Notes under the pieces: generated by a model
The model's input: only the letters and a program-made list of their open reading frames with translations
Told to the model about the DNA's origin: nothing
The model's database searches: none
Made by a program: the position numbers and the translations under genes
Part shown: positions 1-8,626 of the stretch, piece by piece
How the letters are laid out: the number at the start of each line of letters is the position of its first letter
Numbering within the stretch: the first letter of the stretch is position 1
From: Pseudomonas sp. FP198
GTDB lineage: Bacteria > Pseudomonadota > Gammaproteobacteria > Pseudomonadales > Pseudomonadaceae
NCBI RefSeq assembly: GCF_030687895.1
Contig: NZ_CP117452.1
Coordinates: 5,137,001-5,201,000, forward strand
Length of the DNA stretch: 64,000 nucleotides
Reading direction: 5' to 3'

Positions 1-349
1 TGTCGAACAGCATCTGCCGGTCGATGCCCGCCGAAGGGCTGAGCATCAGGTTGCGCACGTCATCGCCGGCCGTCGTGCGCGGGCCAAGCCCGGCGGCCAG
101 CAACGGCTCGATCAACGCGTCCGGCTCAGGGCCGATACCGCGGATCTGCAAGTTGCCGCGGTTGGTGGCCTCGATCACGCCCCCGGCGAACTGCTCGGCC
201 ACCCACGCGACGGTTTCGGCCTGATCCGCGTGGATGACGCCGCCATCAAGCTTGATTCGGCAGATTCCTCCGTCCAGTGCCTGGACGACACGCAGCAACC
301 CCGGACAACCCGAGGGGCGAATGACGTTGGAAGATGGACGTTCGTTCAA
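1..349 (-). CDS. cobG: Precorrin-3B synthase CobG, 5' part only (runs off the window)
   Basis: The minus strand reads through the window edge and gives an N-terminal segment with RPSGCPGLLRVVQALDGG, a GGICRIKL stretch and ATNRGNLQIRG, the nitrite/sulfite-reductase-like ferredoxin half-domain of CobG. CobG is the oxygen-dependent enzyme that makes precorrin-3B in aerobic cobalamin synthesis. The frame is closed by a TAA upstream and has no ATG before the conserved part, so a TTG at 349 is the likely start, without a clear Shine-Dalgarno sequence. It diverges from cobL. Only about 116 codons are visible and the cluster-binding C-terminal half lies outside. The identity is well supported, the start less so. 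Confidence 0.88.
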   Translation of the reverse strand, partial: MNERPSSNVIRPSGCPGLLRVVQALDGGICRIKLDGGVIHADQAETVAWVAEQFAGGVIEATNRGNLQIRGIGPEPDALIEPLLAAGLGPRTTAGDDVRNLMLSPSAGIDRQMLFD

Positions 350-481
350 GGCAGGACCGGTAAATAGGAAACGCCGCAGCGGCGACAGCCGCCATTATGC
401 CTGCTTTGCCTGCGGTCATGAAAAGCTTGCCGGTCGGATTGCTGATGGTGGGCACATAAATCCCATTGTCACCGCGAATCC

Positions 482-576
482 CCTGTGGGAGCGAGCTTGC
501 TCGCGATAGCGGTCTGTCTGAAAAGCTAATGTTGAATGTAACGCCGTCATCGCGAGCAAGCTCGCTCCCACAGGGG
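482..576. repeat. REPIN, family A (GAGCTTGCTC arms)
   Basis: Two inverted REP arms of the type GTGGGAGCGAGCTTGC, separated by about 45 bp of non-conserved sequence, form a doublet in the cobG-cobL intergenic region. The arms are followed by CGATAGCGG-like tails. A hairpin of the whole element can form. Confidence 0.9.
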
Positions 577-672
577 ATGGTTCACGTCAGATCCGTCGAG
601 GCACGGTATGATGGCGACCCGTTTCGCGACTGCACAAGCGTGGCGATCAACCCATTTATTCGAGGAACAGAG

Positions 673-1884
673 ATGACCCCCTGGCTGACCGTAGTGGGCA
701 TCGGTGAAGAAGGCTTCAAGGGCCTGGGCCGAACGGCTCGCCATGCCTTGCTGCGGGCGTCGCGGATTCTGGGCAGCGCCCGTCAGTTGGAACTGCTGCC
801 GCTGTGTATCCGCGGCGAGCGGGAGCTGTGGCCCAGCCCATTCTCCCTGGAACCGCTGCTGGCTCGACGGGGCGAGCCGATGTGCGTGCTGGCCAGTGGT
901 GATCCGATGTTCTATGGCGTCGGCGCCAGCCTGGCGAAACAGCTGCCGGCCGAGGAAATGCAGGTCATCCCCGCGCCATCCTCCTGCTCGCTGGCGGCGG
1001 CGCGCATGGGCTGGCCGTTGCAGGACGCGGTCACGCTGTCGCTGGTGGCCCGCCCCCTGGCGGCGCTCAATGCCCACTTGTCGAGTGGCGTCAGGCTGTT
1101 GCTGTTGAGTAACGACCGCCACAGCCCCGGCGCCGTGGCGACACTGCTGCGCGAGCGCGGATTCGGCCCGAGCGCCATGACCGTGCTGGAGCATTTGGGC
1201 GGTGCGGCAGAACGAAGGATCGACGGTTGCGCTGCGCACTGGTCCGATGAAGCCGGCGCCGACTTGAACCTGATTGCCATCGAATGCCGGGCCGATCCGT
1301 CGACACAGCGCCTGTCACGCCTGGCCGGCCTGCCGGACACTGCTTTCGAACACGACGGCCAGCTGACCAAGCGCGACGTGCGCGCCGTCACCCTGGCCCG
1401 CCTCGCCCCAACCCCCGGCGAGCTGCTCTGGGACGTCGGCGCCGGCAGCGGCTCGATCGGCATCGAATGGATGCGCGCCCACCCCAGTTGTCGAGCCCTG
1501 GCCATCGAAGCCGACGAAGGCCGCCAAGCCTTGATCGAACGTAACCGCGACACCCTTGGCGTGCCCGGCCTCCAATTGATTCGTGGCAGCGCCCCGCAGG
1601 CGCTGGAGAACCTGGAGCGTCCGGACGCGGTGTTCATCGGTGGCGGCGTCACCCGCGAAGGCGTGCTTGATGCCTGTTGGGCCCGGCTCAAGCCTGGCGG
1701 TCGGCTCGTCGCCAATGCCGTGACCCTGCAAAGCGAGATGACACTGATGAGTTGGCGCGAACGCCACGGCGGTGAGCTGACCCGCATCCATGTCGCCCAG
1801 GCCCAGCCTTTGGGCGAATTCGATACCTGGCGCCAAGCCTTGCCAATCACCTTGCTGGACCTGACGAAACCTCTCGATGCGTGA
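673..1884 (+). CDS. cobL: Precorrin-6Y C5,15-methyltransferase (decarboxylating) CobL
   Basis: This 403-residue protein is a fusion of two methyltransferases. The N-terminal CbiE-like half (about 1-200) carries the tetrapyrrole methylase signature [10 protein letters not shown] and [11 protein letters not shown]. The C-terminal CbiT-like half has the class I SAM motif [16 protein letters not shown] near residue 250. It methylates precorrin-6B (dihydro form) at C5 and C15 and decarboxylates the C12 acetate. The ATG at 673 is preceded by GAGGAA, and the open frame upstream of it is only REPIN sequence. The 3' end overlaps cbiD by 8 bp, so cobL, cbiD and cobK form a translationally coupled operon. 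Length fits the family. Confidence 0.95.
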   Translation: MTPWLTVVGIGEEGFKGLGRTARHALLRASRILGSARQLELLPLCIRGERELWPSPFSLEPLLARRGEPMCVLASGDPMFYGVGASLAKQLPAEEMQVIPAPSSCSLAAARMGWPLQDAVTLSLVARPLAALNAHLSSGVRLLLLSNDRHSPGAVATLLRERGFGPSAMTVLEHLGGAAERRIDGCAAHWSDEAGADLNLIAIECRADPSTQRLSRLAGLPDTAFEHDGQLTKRDVRAVTLARLAPTPGELLWDVGAGSGSIGIEWMRAHPSCRALAIEADEGRQALIERNRDTLGVPGLQLIRGSAPQALENLERPDAVFIGGGVTREGVLDACWARLKPGGRLVANAVTLQSEMTLMSWRERHGGELTRIHVAQAQPLGEFDTWRQALPITLLDLTKPLDA

Positions 1885-2974
1885 CGAAACCGCCGAGCAA
1901 CCCGCCCCCCTGCGCAGCGGCCTGACCACCGGCAGCTGCGCCACCGCCACCAGCCTGGCGGCGGCGCGATTGCTGCTGTGCGGCACCGAGGCCGATGCCG
2001 TGGAAATCGTCCTGCCCAAGGGCAAGCAGGTGCAGATGCGCCTGGAGTTCTGCCGGCTGACCGAGCAAGGTGCCGAGGCCGGAACGATCAAGGACGCCGG
2101 TGATGACCCGGACGTGACTCATGGCGCGCTGTTGTTTTCCCAGGTGCGCCTGATCGCCGAACCTGGCGTGCGTTTTGTTGCCGGTCGTGGCGTCGGCACG
2201 GTGACGCGACCGGGACTGGTCCTGGCTGTCGGTGAGCCGGCGATCAACCCGGTGCCGCGCAAAATGATCAACGATCACCTGGGTCGCCTGGCCGATGAAA
2301 ACGGTTATGCCGGAGGGTTCGAAGTCACGGTCAATGTCGAGGGCGGCGAAGCCCTGGCGCTGAAAACCATGAACCCGCGACTGGGTATCCTCGGCGGTCT
2401 GTCGATCCTCGGCACCAGCGGCATCGTCCGACCGTTTTCCTGCGCCGCCTACATAGCGTCGATCCACCAGGGCATCGACGTGGCGAAAACCAACGGCTAC
2501 CTGCACATCGCCGCGTGCACCGGCAATGCCAGCGAAGACACCATGCGCCGGGTCTACAACCTGCCGGAAATCGCCCTGATCGAAATGGGCGACTTTGTCG
2601 GCGCCGTGCTCAAGCATGTGCGCAAGGTGCCGGTGGAAAAGCTCAGTCTTTGCGGCGGCTTCGGCAAGATCAGCAAACTCGCCGCCGGGCATATGGACCT
2701 GCACAGCCGCCACTCAAGCATCGACCTGCCACAATTGGCCGAATGGGCGGCGGCGATCGGTGCCGATGAGACGTTGCAGCACGACATTCGTCAAGCCAAC
2801 ACCAGTCAGCAAGCCCTCGCGATGGCCAGCGCCGTCGGCATCGCCCTCGGTGACGCCGTGTGCGAGCACGCCCTGGCATTCGCTCGCAGCGTGGTCCCGG
2901 CCCAGGTCCAGATCGAAGTCTTCGCCATCGACCGCCAGGGCGGAATCGTCGGCCACGCTGGAGCCTTGAAATGA
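1877..2974 (+). CDS. cbiD: Cobalt-precorrin-5B C1-methyltransferase CbiD
   Basis: The 365-residue protein starts with the CbiD hallmark [19 protein letters not shown] and carries [10 protein letters not shown] and the glycine-rich [13 protein letters not shown] region. CbiD methylates C1 of the corrin precursor with loss of the C20 unit. It is the enzyme type first described in the anaerobic pathway, yet it lies here between cobL and cobK and opposite the oxygen-dependent cobG. I infer that it takes the place of CobF. It begins inside the end of cobL (8-bp overlap) and its stop overlaps the cobK start by 4 bp (ATGA). Confidence 0.95.
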   Translation: MRDETAEQPAPLRSGLTTGSCATATSLAAARLLLCGTEADAVEIVLPKGKQVQMRLEFCRLTEQGAEAGTIKDAGDDPDVTHGALLFSQVRLIAEPGVRFVAGRGVGTVTRPGLVLAVGEPAINPVPRKMINDHLGRLADENGYAGGFEVTVNVEGGEALALKTMNPRLGILGGLSILGTSGIVRPFSCAAYIASIHQGIDVAKTNGYLHIAACTGNASEDTMRRVYNLPEIALIEMGDFVGAVLKHVRKVPVEKLSLCGGFGKISKLAAGHMDLHSRHSSIDLPQLAEWAAAIGADETLQHDIRQANTSQQALAMASAVGIALGDAVCEHALAFARSVVPAQVQIEVFAIDRQGGIVGHAGALK

Positions 2975-3699
2975 AACGCATCCTGCTCCTCGGTGGCGTC
3001 ACCGAGGCCCTGGCCATCGCTCGCACGCTCGGCCCCGAACACATCTACAGCCTGGCGGGCATCGGTCGCGTCCCCACCGACCTGACCTGCCAGGTGCGCG
3101 TCGGCGGCTACGGCGGCGCCGAAGGCCTGGCGCAATTCATTCGCGCCGAGGGCATCGACCTGCTATTGGACGCAACCCACCCCTACGCCGCGCAAATCAG
3201 CTACAACGCCGCCCGTGCCGCCCGCGCCTGCGCCATCCCCTGCTGGGCCCTGCGCCGTCCGGCCTGGCGCCCACGGGCCGACGATGACTGGCGCGAAGTG
3301 GCCGACTGGGACGAACTGATCCAGGCCTTGCAGCCTTTCCACCGCCCCTTGTTCACCCTCGGCCGTGAGCCGCTGCAGCATCTGCATGAAATTCCCGCCG
3401 AACAGTTCTGGACCCTGCGAGCACTGGACGTTTACCCCGGCAACGAACGCTGCGAAGTCATCGGCGCCCGTGGGCCGTTTCATATTGACGGTGAACGCGA
3501 ACTGTTCGAACGGCGACAAATCGATGTGCTGGTCAGCAAGAACAGCGGCAGCACGGCCACCGAGCCGAAGCTGGAGGTGGCCCGGGAGCGGGGAGTGCCG
3601 GTGCTGGTGTTGAAGCGGCCGGTGTTGGCGGGGGTGGATCGGGAGTTTGCAGCGATCAATGAGGTGCTGGACGCTTTATCCGTACCCAACGGCTTTTGA
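2971..3699 (+). CDS. cobK: Precorrin-6A reductase CobK/CbiJ
   Basis: The 242-residue protein has the N-terminal nucleotide-binding segment [14 protein letters not shown], the conserved [13 protein letters not shown] motif around residue 70, and the C-terminal [17 protein letters not shown], all typical of CobK/CbiJ. It reduces the macrocycle of precorrin-6A to precorrin-6B with NADPH. The ATG at 2971 overlaps the cbiD stop (ATGA), which fixes the start. It is the last gene of the cobL-cbiD-cobK operon. No terminator hairpin with a U-tract is obvious in the 190 bp that follow. Confidence 0.95.
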   Translation: MKRILLLGGVTEALAIARTLGPEHIYSLAGIGRVPTDLTCQVRVGGYGGAEGLAQFIRAEGIDLLLDATHPYAAQISYNAARAARACAIPCWALRRPAWRPRADDDWREVADWDELIQALQPFHRPLFTLGREPLQHLHEIPAEQFWTLRALDVYPGNERCEVIGARGPFHIDGERELFERRQIDVLVSKNSGSTATEPKLEVARERGVPVLVLKRPVLAGVDREFAAINEVLDALSVPNGF

Positions 3700-3890
3700 A
3701 CTCAGCAGATCAGCGAGACATTTCTCACAGGTTTTCCAGACGCAGCCGGCTGTTTCGTCCAAGACGTTCAACTCTATAGTTCCGCTCCTTGATACCCACC
3801 GCAGCGTCTGGCAGTCATCAAGCATGAGCGATGCGTCTCGCGCCTGGAAAAGCGCTGCTTGCCACAGCGTATCCCAAGGAATACGATCCA

Positions 3891-4193
3891 ATGATCGAAT
3901 TTGTACAGTCCCGAATCTTCTCAAGCTGGCTTGACGGTTTGAGAGACGTCACAGGGAAAGCTCGCATCATTGCCAGGATTCGATCTGCTGAGCATGGCAA
4001 TCTGGGTGATTGCGAACCGGTCGGCAACGCAGTGTATGAGATGCGCATTCACTCGGGCCCAGGCTACCGAGTGTATTTTGCCCGTCGAGATTCCGTGCTT
4101 TACCTGCTGCTTGCGGGAGGTGATAAGTCAACTCAGAAACGGGACATCAAACGCGCTGTTCAAATAGCGCAAGCCATGGGTGATGAGGAGTGA
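3891..4193 (+). CDS. RelE/HigB-type toxin of a type II toxin-antitoxin pair
   Basis: A 100-residue protein beginning MIEFVQSRIFSSWLDGLRD. It has the RelE/ParE-superfamily pattern of the phage-derived Gp49-like/HigB group: ARIIARIRSAEHGNLGDCEPVGNAVYEMRI-type core, GPGYRVYFARR, and LLLAGGDKSTQKRDI near the end. Members usually cleave mRNA on the ribosome. The ATG at 3891 matches the usual N-terminus; an upstream in-frame ATG at 3831 adds 20 atypical residues. The antitoxin follows after 3 bp, in the toxin-first order of HigBA. Family assignment is solid; activity and partner specificity are inferred. Confidence 0.88.
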   Translation: MIEFVQSRIFSSWLDGLRDVTGKARIIARIRSAEHGNLGDCEPVGNAVYEMRIHSGPGYRVYFARRDSVLYLLLAGGDKSTQKRDIKRAVQIAQAMGDEE

Positions 4194-4196
4194 ATC

Positions 4197-4487
4197 ATGA
4201 CCGCAGAATTCACACGTTTCGATGCAGCCAGCTACCTCAAGACGCCGGAGGAGATGGCCGCTTATCTGGATGCCTGTTTTGAAGAAGATAGCGGTGACGG
4301 CGCACTGGTTCGCGCAGCTCTCAACGATATCGCCAGGGCAAAAGGCATGACGCAGATCGCCCGTGATGCCGGGCTCGGGCGAGAGAGTCTTTATAAAGCC
4401 CTGGGCAGTGCGGGCAATCCAGAATTCACAACTATCATCAAAGTCATGAAAGCTCTGGGCTTGAAGTTACGAGCGACGACCATTTGA
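4197..4487 (+). CDS. Antitoxin with helix-turn-helix domain (HigA-like)
   Basis: A 96-residue protein starting at an ATG 3 bp after the toxin stop. Residues about 45-90 form a Cro/C1-type helix-turn-helix: IARAKGMTQIARDAGLGRESLYKALGSAGNPEF, typical of addiction-module antidotes paired with Gp49-like toxins. It is expected to neutralise the preceding toxin and repress the operon. The acidic N-terminal part (YLDACFEEDSGDG) is the likely toxin-binding region, by analogy. The pair sits between cobK and the copper genes without mobility genes and has a somewhat lower GC look than its neighbours. Confidence 0.88.
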   Translation: MTAEFTRFDAASYLKTPEEMAAYLDACFEEDSGDGALVRAALNDIARAKGMTQIARDAGLGRESLYKALGSAGNPEFTTIIKVMKALGLKLRATTI

Positions 4488-4607
4488 AGATCCATTGCTA
4501 CTGTTAACACCAGCCCTGCGACCCTACACCGCACGTGGCCTTTTTACTTCTCGACACCGATCAGGCTAAATACCGCCACCTGATCGCCCAACCGAGCGGA
4601 TTGCCCC

Positions 4608-5006
4608 ATGTCCCGACAACGGCTTGCATTTGCCTGGATCGCCTGCTTCGCAGTGCTGTTCAACATGCTTGCCATGCCGCTTTCCAATAGCGCCGGTGCA
4701 GCCGCCAGTACGCCAGCGGAACAAATGCTGTGGGGCAGTTTCTGCTCATCCAGCGGTACGAAGATGCTGGCGGTTTCCCTGGGCAAGCTGGAACAAGGCA
4801 CGCCACAGAAAGACAATCACTCGACGATGCAGCATTGCTGGTGCTGCTCAGGCCCGGCGCCGCTGATGGCGCTCGGCGGGCACGCCCCGCAGTTGTATCT
4901 GGACGCACAACGGGCCGATCGCGGTACGGCCCACGCAACGCTCGACAGCCCGACCCCGCGCCAGCAATGGCCCAGCCTCAACCCCCGTGCTTCGCCTCTG
5001 GCCTGA
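4608..5006 (+). CDS. DUF2946 family protein, upstream copy
   Basis: A 132-residue protein with an N-terminal hydrophobic segment (FAWIACFAVLFNMLAMPL) that fits a signal anchor or signal peptide. A cysteine-rich HCWCCSGPAP motif lies near residue 81. These features match the DUF2946 family, whose members in pseudomonads lie beside copper chaperones and copper receptors. The molecular function is unknown; a periplasmic metal-related role is inferred from context. It is followed 46 bp later by the PCuAC gene, and a second DUF2946 protein lies beyond that. Confidence 0.75.
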   Translation: MSRQRLAFAWIACFAVLFNMLAMPLSNSAGAAASTPAEQMLWGSFCSSSGTKMLAVSLGKLEQGTPQKDNHSTMQHCWCCSGPAPLMALGGHAPQLYLDAQRADRGTAHATLDSPTPRQQWPSLNPRASPLA

Positions 5007-5052
5007 TTCTTCCCGCATGAAACTGCGTCCTGAATCGTTCCGGAGAATTGCC

Positions 5053-5532
5053 ATGTTGAACCGACTCATCCTGCTGGCCGCCCTGCTGCTCCCGGTTGGC
5101 TTCGCCCAGGCTCACCAGTACCAGGCCGCCGAGCTTGAAATCGCCCACCCGTGGTCCCAGGAGTTGCCACCCAACGCGCCAACCGTGGCCGCGTACTTCG
5201 TGATTCACAACGGCGGCGCCACCGCCGACAAACTGCTCGGCGTCGACTCGCCGATTGCCGGCAAGGCCGAGCTTCATGAACATGTGATGCAAAACGACCT
5301 GATGAAAATGCAACCGGTGCCCGTCGTTGCCATCGCCCCCGGTGCGACCGTCACCTTCGCGCCGATGGCCTATCACGTGATGTTGCTGGACCTGAAGGAC
5401 CGTAGCTTGCTCAGCGACGGCAAACGTTTCCCCATGACCCTGCATTTCGAAAAGGCCGGGGACGTGACGGTGGATGTCGCGGTGCAGAAAAAAGCACCCG
5501 ACGGCACCCAGACACACCAGCACGCCCAGTAG
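5053..5532 (+). CDS. Periplasmic copper chaperone PCu(A)C
   Basis: A 159-residue protein with a clear signal peptide (MLNRLILLAALLLPVGFAQA) and a PCuAC domain. The copper-binding Met/His set is visible as AELHEHVMQNDLMKMQPV around residues 75-93 and YHVMLL around 113-118, and the tail is histidine-rich (THQHAQ). Such proteins carry Cu(I) in the periplasm, for example towards cytochrome oxidase assembly. The start at 5053 gives the canonical signal peptide; an upstream in-frame ATG at 4987 would place 22 extra residues before it. It lies between two DUF2946 genes, so a copper operon is likely. Confidence 0.92.
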   Translation: MLNRLILLAALLLPVGFAQAHQYQAAELEIAHPWSQELPPNAPTVAAYFVIHNGGATADKLLGVDSPIAGKAELHEHVMQNDLMKMQPVPVVAIAPGATVTFAPMAYHVMLLDLKDRSLLSDGKRFPMTLHFEKAGDVTVDVAVQKKAPDGTQTHQHAQ

Positions 5533-5589
5533 ACGTAGCCGCCTATGCAACCTCGTCGCGCCAGCCCATCCAAGCACCGCCGTCAGCCC

Positions 5590-5979
5590 ATGAGCCTGAC
5601 ACGCGGCAGCTGGATCAGCCTGTTCGCCATGCTGATGATCTTTATCGGACCACTGGTTTCCCAGTCGATGCCGATGGATCAGCGCATGTCCATGCCTGTG
5701 TCCGTGAGCATGGATATGGAAATGAGCATGGACATGCCGGTGCACGAAGCGCCGGCCACCGAGCACTGCGCGCCCCAGAGCGAACACCACGCGTTGTGGG
5801 AAAAATGCGGTTATTGCAGCCTGCTGTTCAACTGCCCGGCGCTGCCTGGCGGCCACATATTCGCCGTCTTCGATACCCCTCCCAGCCATACCTACACCAG
5901 CCCTTCCCCGCGCCTGGGTCATGCCCGGCCGACGTTCTTTCCGGGCGCCCGCACCCGCGCACCGCCCCTCGACGCATAA
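5590..5979 (+). CDS. DUF2946 family protein, downstream copy
   Basis: Counting from the ATG at 5590 gives 129 residues; an ATG at 5545 would add 15 basic residues. The N-terminus has a hydrophobic segment (WISLFAMLMIFIGPLVSQ). It is followed by a remarkable methionine-rich stretch (MPMDQRMSMPVSVSMDMEM) and then CGYCSLLFNCP, the DUF2946 cysteine motif. Met-rich stretches commonly bind Cu(I), so a copper role is plausible but not proved. It follows the PCuAC gene by 57 bp. In many pseudomonads a TonB-dependent copper receptor comes next; here there is only a REPIN. Confidence 0.75.
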   Translation: MSLTRGSWISLFAMLMIFIGPLVSQSMPMDQRMSMPVSVSMDMEMSMDMPVHEAPATEHCAPQSEHHALWEKCGYCSLLFNCPALPGGHIFAVFDTPPSHTYTSPSPRLGHARPTFFPGARTRAPPLDA

Positions 5980-6076
5980 GCCCGCACCTGCTCACCCGGT
6001 CGCAAAGGACAGCCCAACGCTGCCCTGGACACGGATGAGTGCCTGACGACGCAGGCAAGACCTGACACCTGACCTT

Positions 6077-6168
6077 GTGGCGAGGGAGCTTGCTCCCGCT
6101 CGGTTGCGTAGCAACCGCAAAAACCAAGGGCCGCTGCGCAGCCCAGCGGGAGCAAGCTCCCTCGCCAC
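6077..6168. repeat. REPIN, family B (GTGGCGAGGGAGC arms)
   Basis: Two inverted arms of the type GTGGCGAGGGAGCTTGCTCC flank a core with GCGTAGCAACC and GCTGCGCAGCCC. The doublet fills most of the gap between the second DUF2946 gene and the PepSY gene. Confidence 0.9.
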
Positions 6169-6259
6169 GGGGTCTGTGTTTAGTCAAGGCTCACCTGCTA
6201 TCGGCTGCCCGGCAGCCGCACAACATGACAACCGAATTTGCCCTGCGGAGCGCTTTGCA

Positions 6260-7639
6260 ATGAGCCAACCGAAACCCAATTTCTACAACCTGGCCTGGCG
6301 CTGGCATTTTTATGCCGGGCTGTTCGTGGCGCCGTTCATGGTGATGCTGGCCCTGACCGGGATCATCTACCTGTTCAAGCCGCAACTCGATCCATTGATG
6401 TACGGCAACCTGCTGAACGTACCGGCCGGGCATCACAGCCTGGCGGCGGACGACCTGCTCAAGCAGGTCCGCCAGGCCTACCCCGAAGGCCAGGTCAAAC
6501 AGTACCTGCCGCCGATCAACGCCGAGCGCAGCGCGCAATTCGTGGTGGTCGACAAGGGCCGGGAGCTGAATGTGTTCATCGACCCGTACCACGGCGACGT
6601 GCTTGGCGAGCAGGACGCGAAAGACAACCTGCAAGCCATGGCCCGGGCGATTCACGGCGAATTGCTGATCGGCACCGTCGGTGACCGGCTGGTGGAAATG
6701 GCTGCCGGCTGGGGCGTGGTGCTGGTGGTTTCCGGACTGTACTTGTGGTGGCCGCGCGGGCAATCCTCGGCCGGCGTGCTATGGCCGCGCTGGAGCGCTC
6801 GCGGTCGGGTGTTCTGGCGCGACTTGCACATCGTTGTCGGTTTCTGGGGCGCGGCGTTCCTGCTGGTGATGCTGCTCAGCGGCATGACCTGGACCGGCTT
6901 CTGGGGCAAGCAATACGCCGACCTCTGGAACCGCTTCCCGGCGGCGATGTGGAACGACGTACCGAAGTCCGACATCGAGGCCGGCAGCCTCAACAATGCC
7001 CACCGCCAGACCGTGCCCTGGGCGGTGGAGAACACGCCAATGCCGATGTCCGGCGACCACGCCGAGCACATGGCCCATGGCGGCAGGCACGAAGGTCCCG
7101 CCGCACCCACCGTCAGCCTGCAAGCGGTGCAGGACATCGCCACCGAGCGCGAGGTCGAACCCGGCTACAGCATCACCCTGCCGACGACCGCCTCGGGTGT
7201 GTTCACCATCGCCGTGTTCGCCGATGACCCGCGCAACGACGCGACCCTGCACGTCGACCAGTACACCGGAAAAGTCCTGGCCGACGTGCGCTGGGAGCAC
7301 TACAACCTCGTTGCCCGTGCCACTGAAACCGGGGTGATGCTGCACGAAGGCAAGATGTTCGGCCCGGTGAACCAGATCATCGTCCTGCTGGTCTGCCTGA
7401 TGATCCTGCTCAGCGCCGTAAGCGGCATGGTGATCTGGTGGAAACGCCGGCCCCAGGGCAAGTTGGGCGTGCCGCCACTACGCCACGACCTGCCGACGTG
7501 GAAGACCGGGGTGTTCATCATGTTGGCCCTGGCGGTGGTGTTCCCGTTGGTGGGGGCGTCGCTGGTGGTGGTGTGGCTGCTGGACCGGCTTGTTACCCGG
7601 TTCAATCGCCAGCCTGAGGCCGCTTCATCTTCAAGCTGA
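6260..7639 (+). CDS. PepSY-associated TM helix membrane protein
   Basis: A 459-residue inner-membrane protein. It has an N-terminal helix with WHFYAGLFVAPFMVMLALTGIIYLF, two PepSY-like periplasmic portions, further helices near 160-180, 210-230 and 370-395, and a C-terminal hydrophobic segment near 425-450. Members of this PiuB-like family usually accompany TonB-dependent metal or siderophore receptors and are proposed to act in reductive metal release. A His/Met-rich insert (MPMSGDHAEHMAHGGRHEG) near residue 270 is consistent with metal contact. The ATG at 6260 opens the conserved N-terminus; the frame upstream is REPIN sequence. The copper neighbourhood suggests copper rather than iron. Confidence 0.82.
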   Translation: MSQPKPNFYNLAWRWHFYAGLFVAPFMVMLALTGIIYLFKPQLDPLMYGNLLNVPAGHHSLAADDLLKQVRQAYPEGQVKQYLPPINAERSAQFVVVDKGRELNVFIDPYHGDVLGEQDAKDNLQAMARAIHGELLIGTVGDRLVEMAAGWGVVLVVSGLYLWWPRGQSSAGVLWPRWSARGRVFWRDLHIVVGFWGAAFLLVMLLSGMTWTGFWGKQYADLWNRFPAAMWNDVPKSDIEAGSLNNAHRQTVPWAVENTPMPMSGDHAEHMAHGGRHEGPAAPTVSLQAVQDIATEREVEPGYSITLPTTASGVFTIAVFADDPRNDATLHVDQYTGKVLADVRWEHYNLVARATETGVMLHEGKMFGPVNQIIVLLVCLMILLSAVSGMVIWWKRRPQGKLGVPPLRHDLPTWKTGVFIMLALAVVFPLVGASLVVVWLLDRLVTRFNRQPEAASSSS

Positions 7640-7713
7640 GAATTGCGCGTTAACGGAAAGCGGCGGGAAAGCTCTACAATCGCGCCCGCCTTTCGAACAT
7701 AAACACTATCCCT

Positions 7714-7800
7714 GTGGGAGCGAGCTTGCTCGCGATGGCGGCAGTACTCCAACAATGATGCAAGCTGAACCACCGCTATCGCGAGCAAGCTCGCTCCCAC
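7714..7800. repeat. REPIN, family A
   Basis: Inverted arms GTGGGAGCGAGCTTGC and its complement, 87 bp overall, between the PepSY gene and the ABC importer genes. Confidence 0.9.
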
Positions 7801-7837
7801 AAGGGACCCGCGCGCCGCCCATGATTTGAGTAAATGC

Positions 7838-8626
7838 ATGACCTCGCTAACCCTCTCCCACCTCGCCTGGACGCCGCTGGGCCATGGCCACTGCCATCAC
7901 CAGTTCCAACTGCGTGATGCCACGTTGCAAGTGGCTGCCGGGGAGTTTGTCGGGTTGATCGGGCCCAACGGCAGCGGCAAGACCAGCCTGTTGCGCTGCG
8001 CCTACCGCTTCAGCCGGCCAGAAAGCGGCGAGGTCAGACTCGAACACCACAACGTCTGGAAACAGCCCTCGCGCTGGTGCGCCCAACGCATCGCCGTGGT
8101 GCTGCAAGAGTTTCCCGACGCCTTCGGCCTGACGGTGGAAGAGGTGGTCGCGATGGGGCGCACGCCGCACAAGGGTCTGTTCGATGGTGACAATCCAGAA
8201 GATCGCCGACTGGTGCTCCAGGCATTGGAGTCGGCCGGGCTTGCAGGCTTTGGCGACCATGCATTCGCCACGCTCTCGGGCGGTGAGAAACAACGGGTGA
8301 TCCTCGCTCGCGCCCTGGCCCAGCAGCCGCAGTTGCTGATCCTCGACGAACCGACCAATCACCTCGACCCGCGCTATCAATTGCAGTTGCTGCAACTGAT
8401 CAAGGGCCTGGGCATCGGCACCCTCGCCAGCATTCATGACCTGAACCTTGCCGCCGCGTTCTGCGACCGCCTGTACGTGATCGAACACGGACGTATCGTC
8501 GCCAGCGGCACGCCCAGGGACGTCCTCACTGTCGACCTGTTGCGCGAAGTGTTCGGCGTCGCGGCCCTGGTGGACGAACACCCGCTGGCCGGCTACCCAC
8601 GAATCACCTGGATAACCCAACCATGA
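7838..8626 (+). CDS. ABC transporter ATP-binding protein, FecE/BtuD type
   Basis: A 262-residue ATPase with Walker A GLIGPNGSGKTSLLR, Q-loop VVLQEF, signature LSGGEKQR, Walker B LLILDEPTNHLD and an H-switch (ASIHDLN). The set matches importers for iron chelates, haem or corrinoids. The ATG at 7838 is preferred; a TTG 12 bp upstream is possible. It overlaps the binding-protein gene by 4 bp, giving the order ATPase, binding protein, permease, all coupled. The substrate cannot be read from sequence. Proximity to cobalamin genes is weak evidence for a corrinoid, and the copper block beside it offers another possibility. Confidence 0.92.
   Translation: MTSLTLSHLAWTPLGHGHCHHQFQLRDATLQVAAGEFVGLIGPNGSGKTSLLRCAYRFSRPESGEVRLEHHNVWKQPSRWCAQRIAVVLQEFPDAFGLTVEEVVAMGRTPHKGLFDGDNPEDRRLVLQALESAGLAGFGDHAFATLSGGEKQRVILARALAQQPQLLILDEPTNHLDPRYQLQLLQLIKGLGIGTLASIHDLNLAAAFCDRLYVIEHGRIVASGTPRDVLTVDLLREVFGVAALVDEHPLAGYPRITWITQP

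Noticed and set aside
246..455. A 69-residue minus-strand frame upstream of and overlapping cobG
   Set aside because: It overlaps the better supported cobG frame, and its alanine-rich run comes from a GC-rich leader. No B12 riboswitch core was seen there either.
3676..3924. An 82-residue frame on the minus strand overlapping the end of cobK and the toxin leader
   Set aside because: Its ends overlap two convincing genes, it has no clear ribosome site, and I recognise no family. The three cysteines looked intriguing but are not in a known motif.
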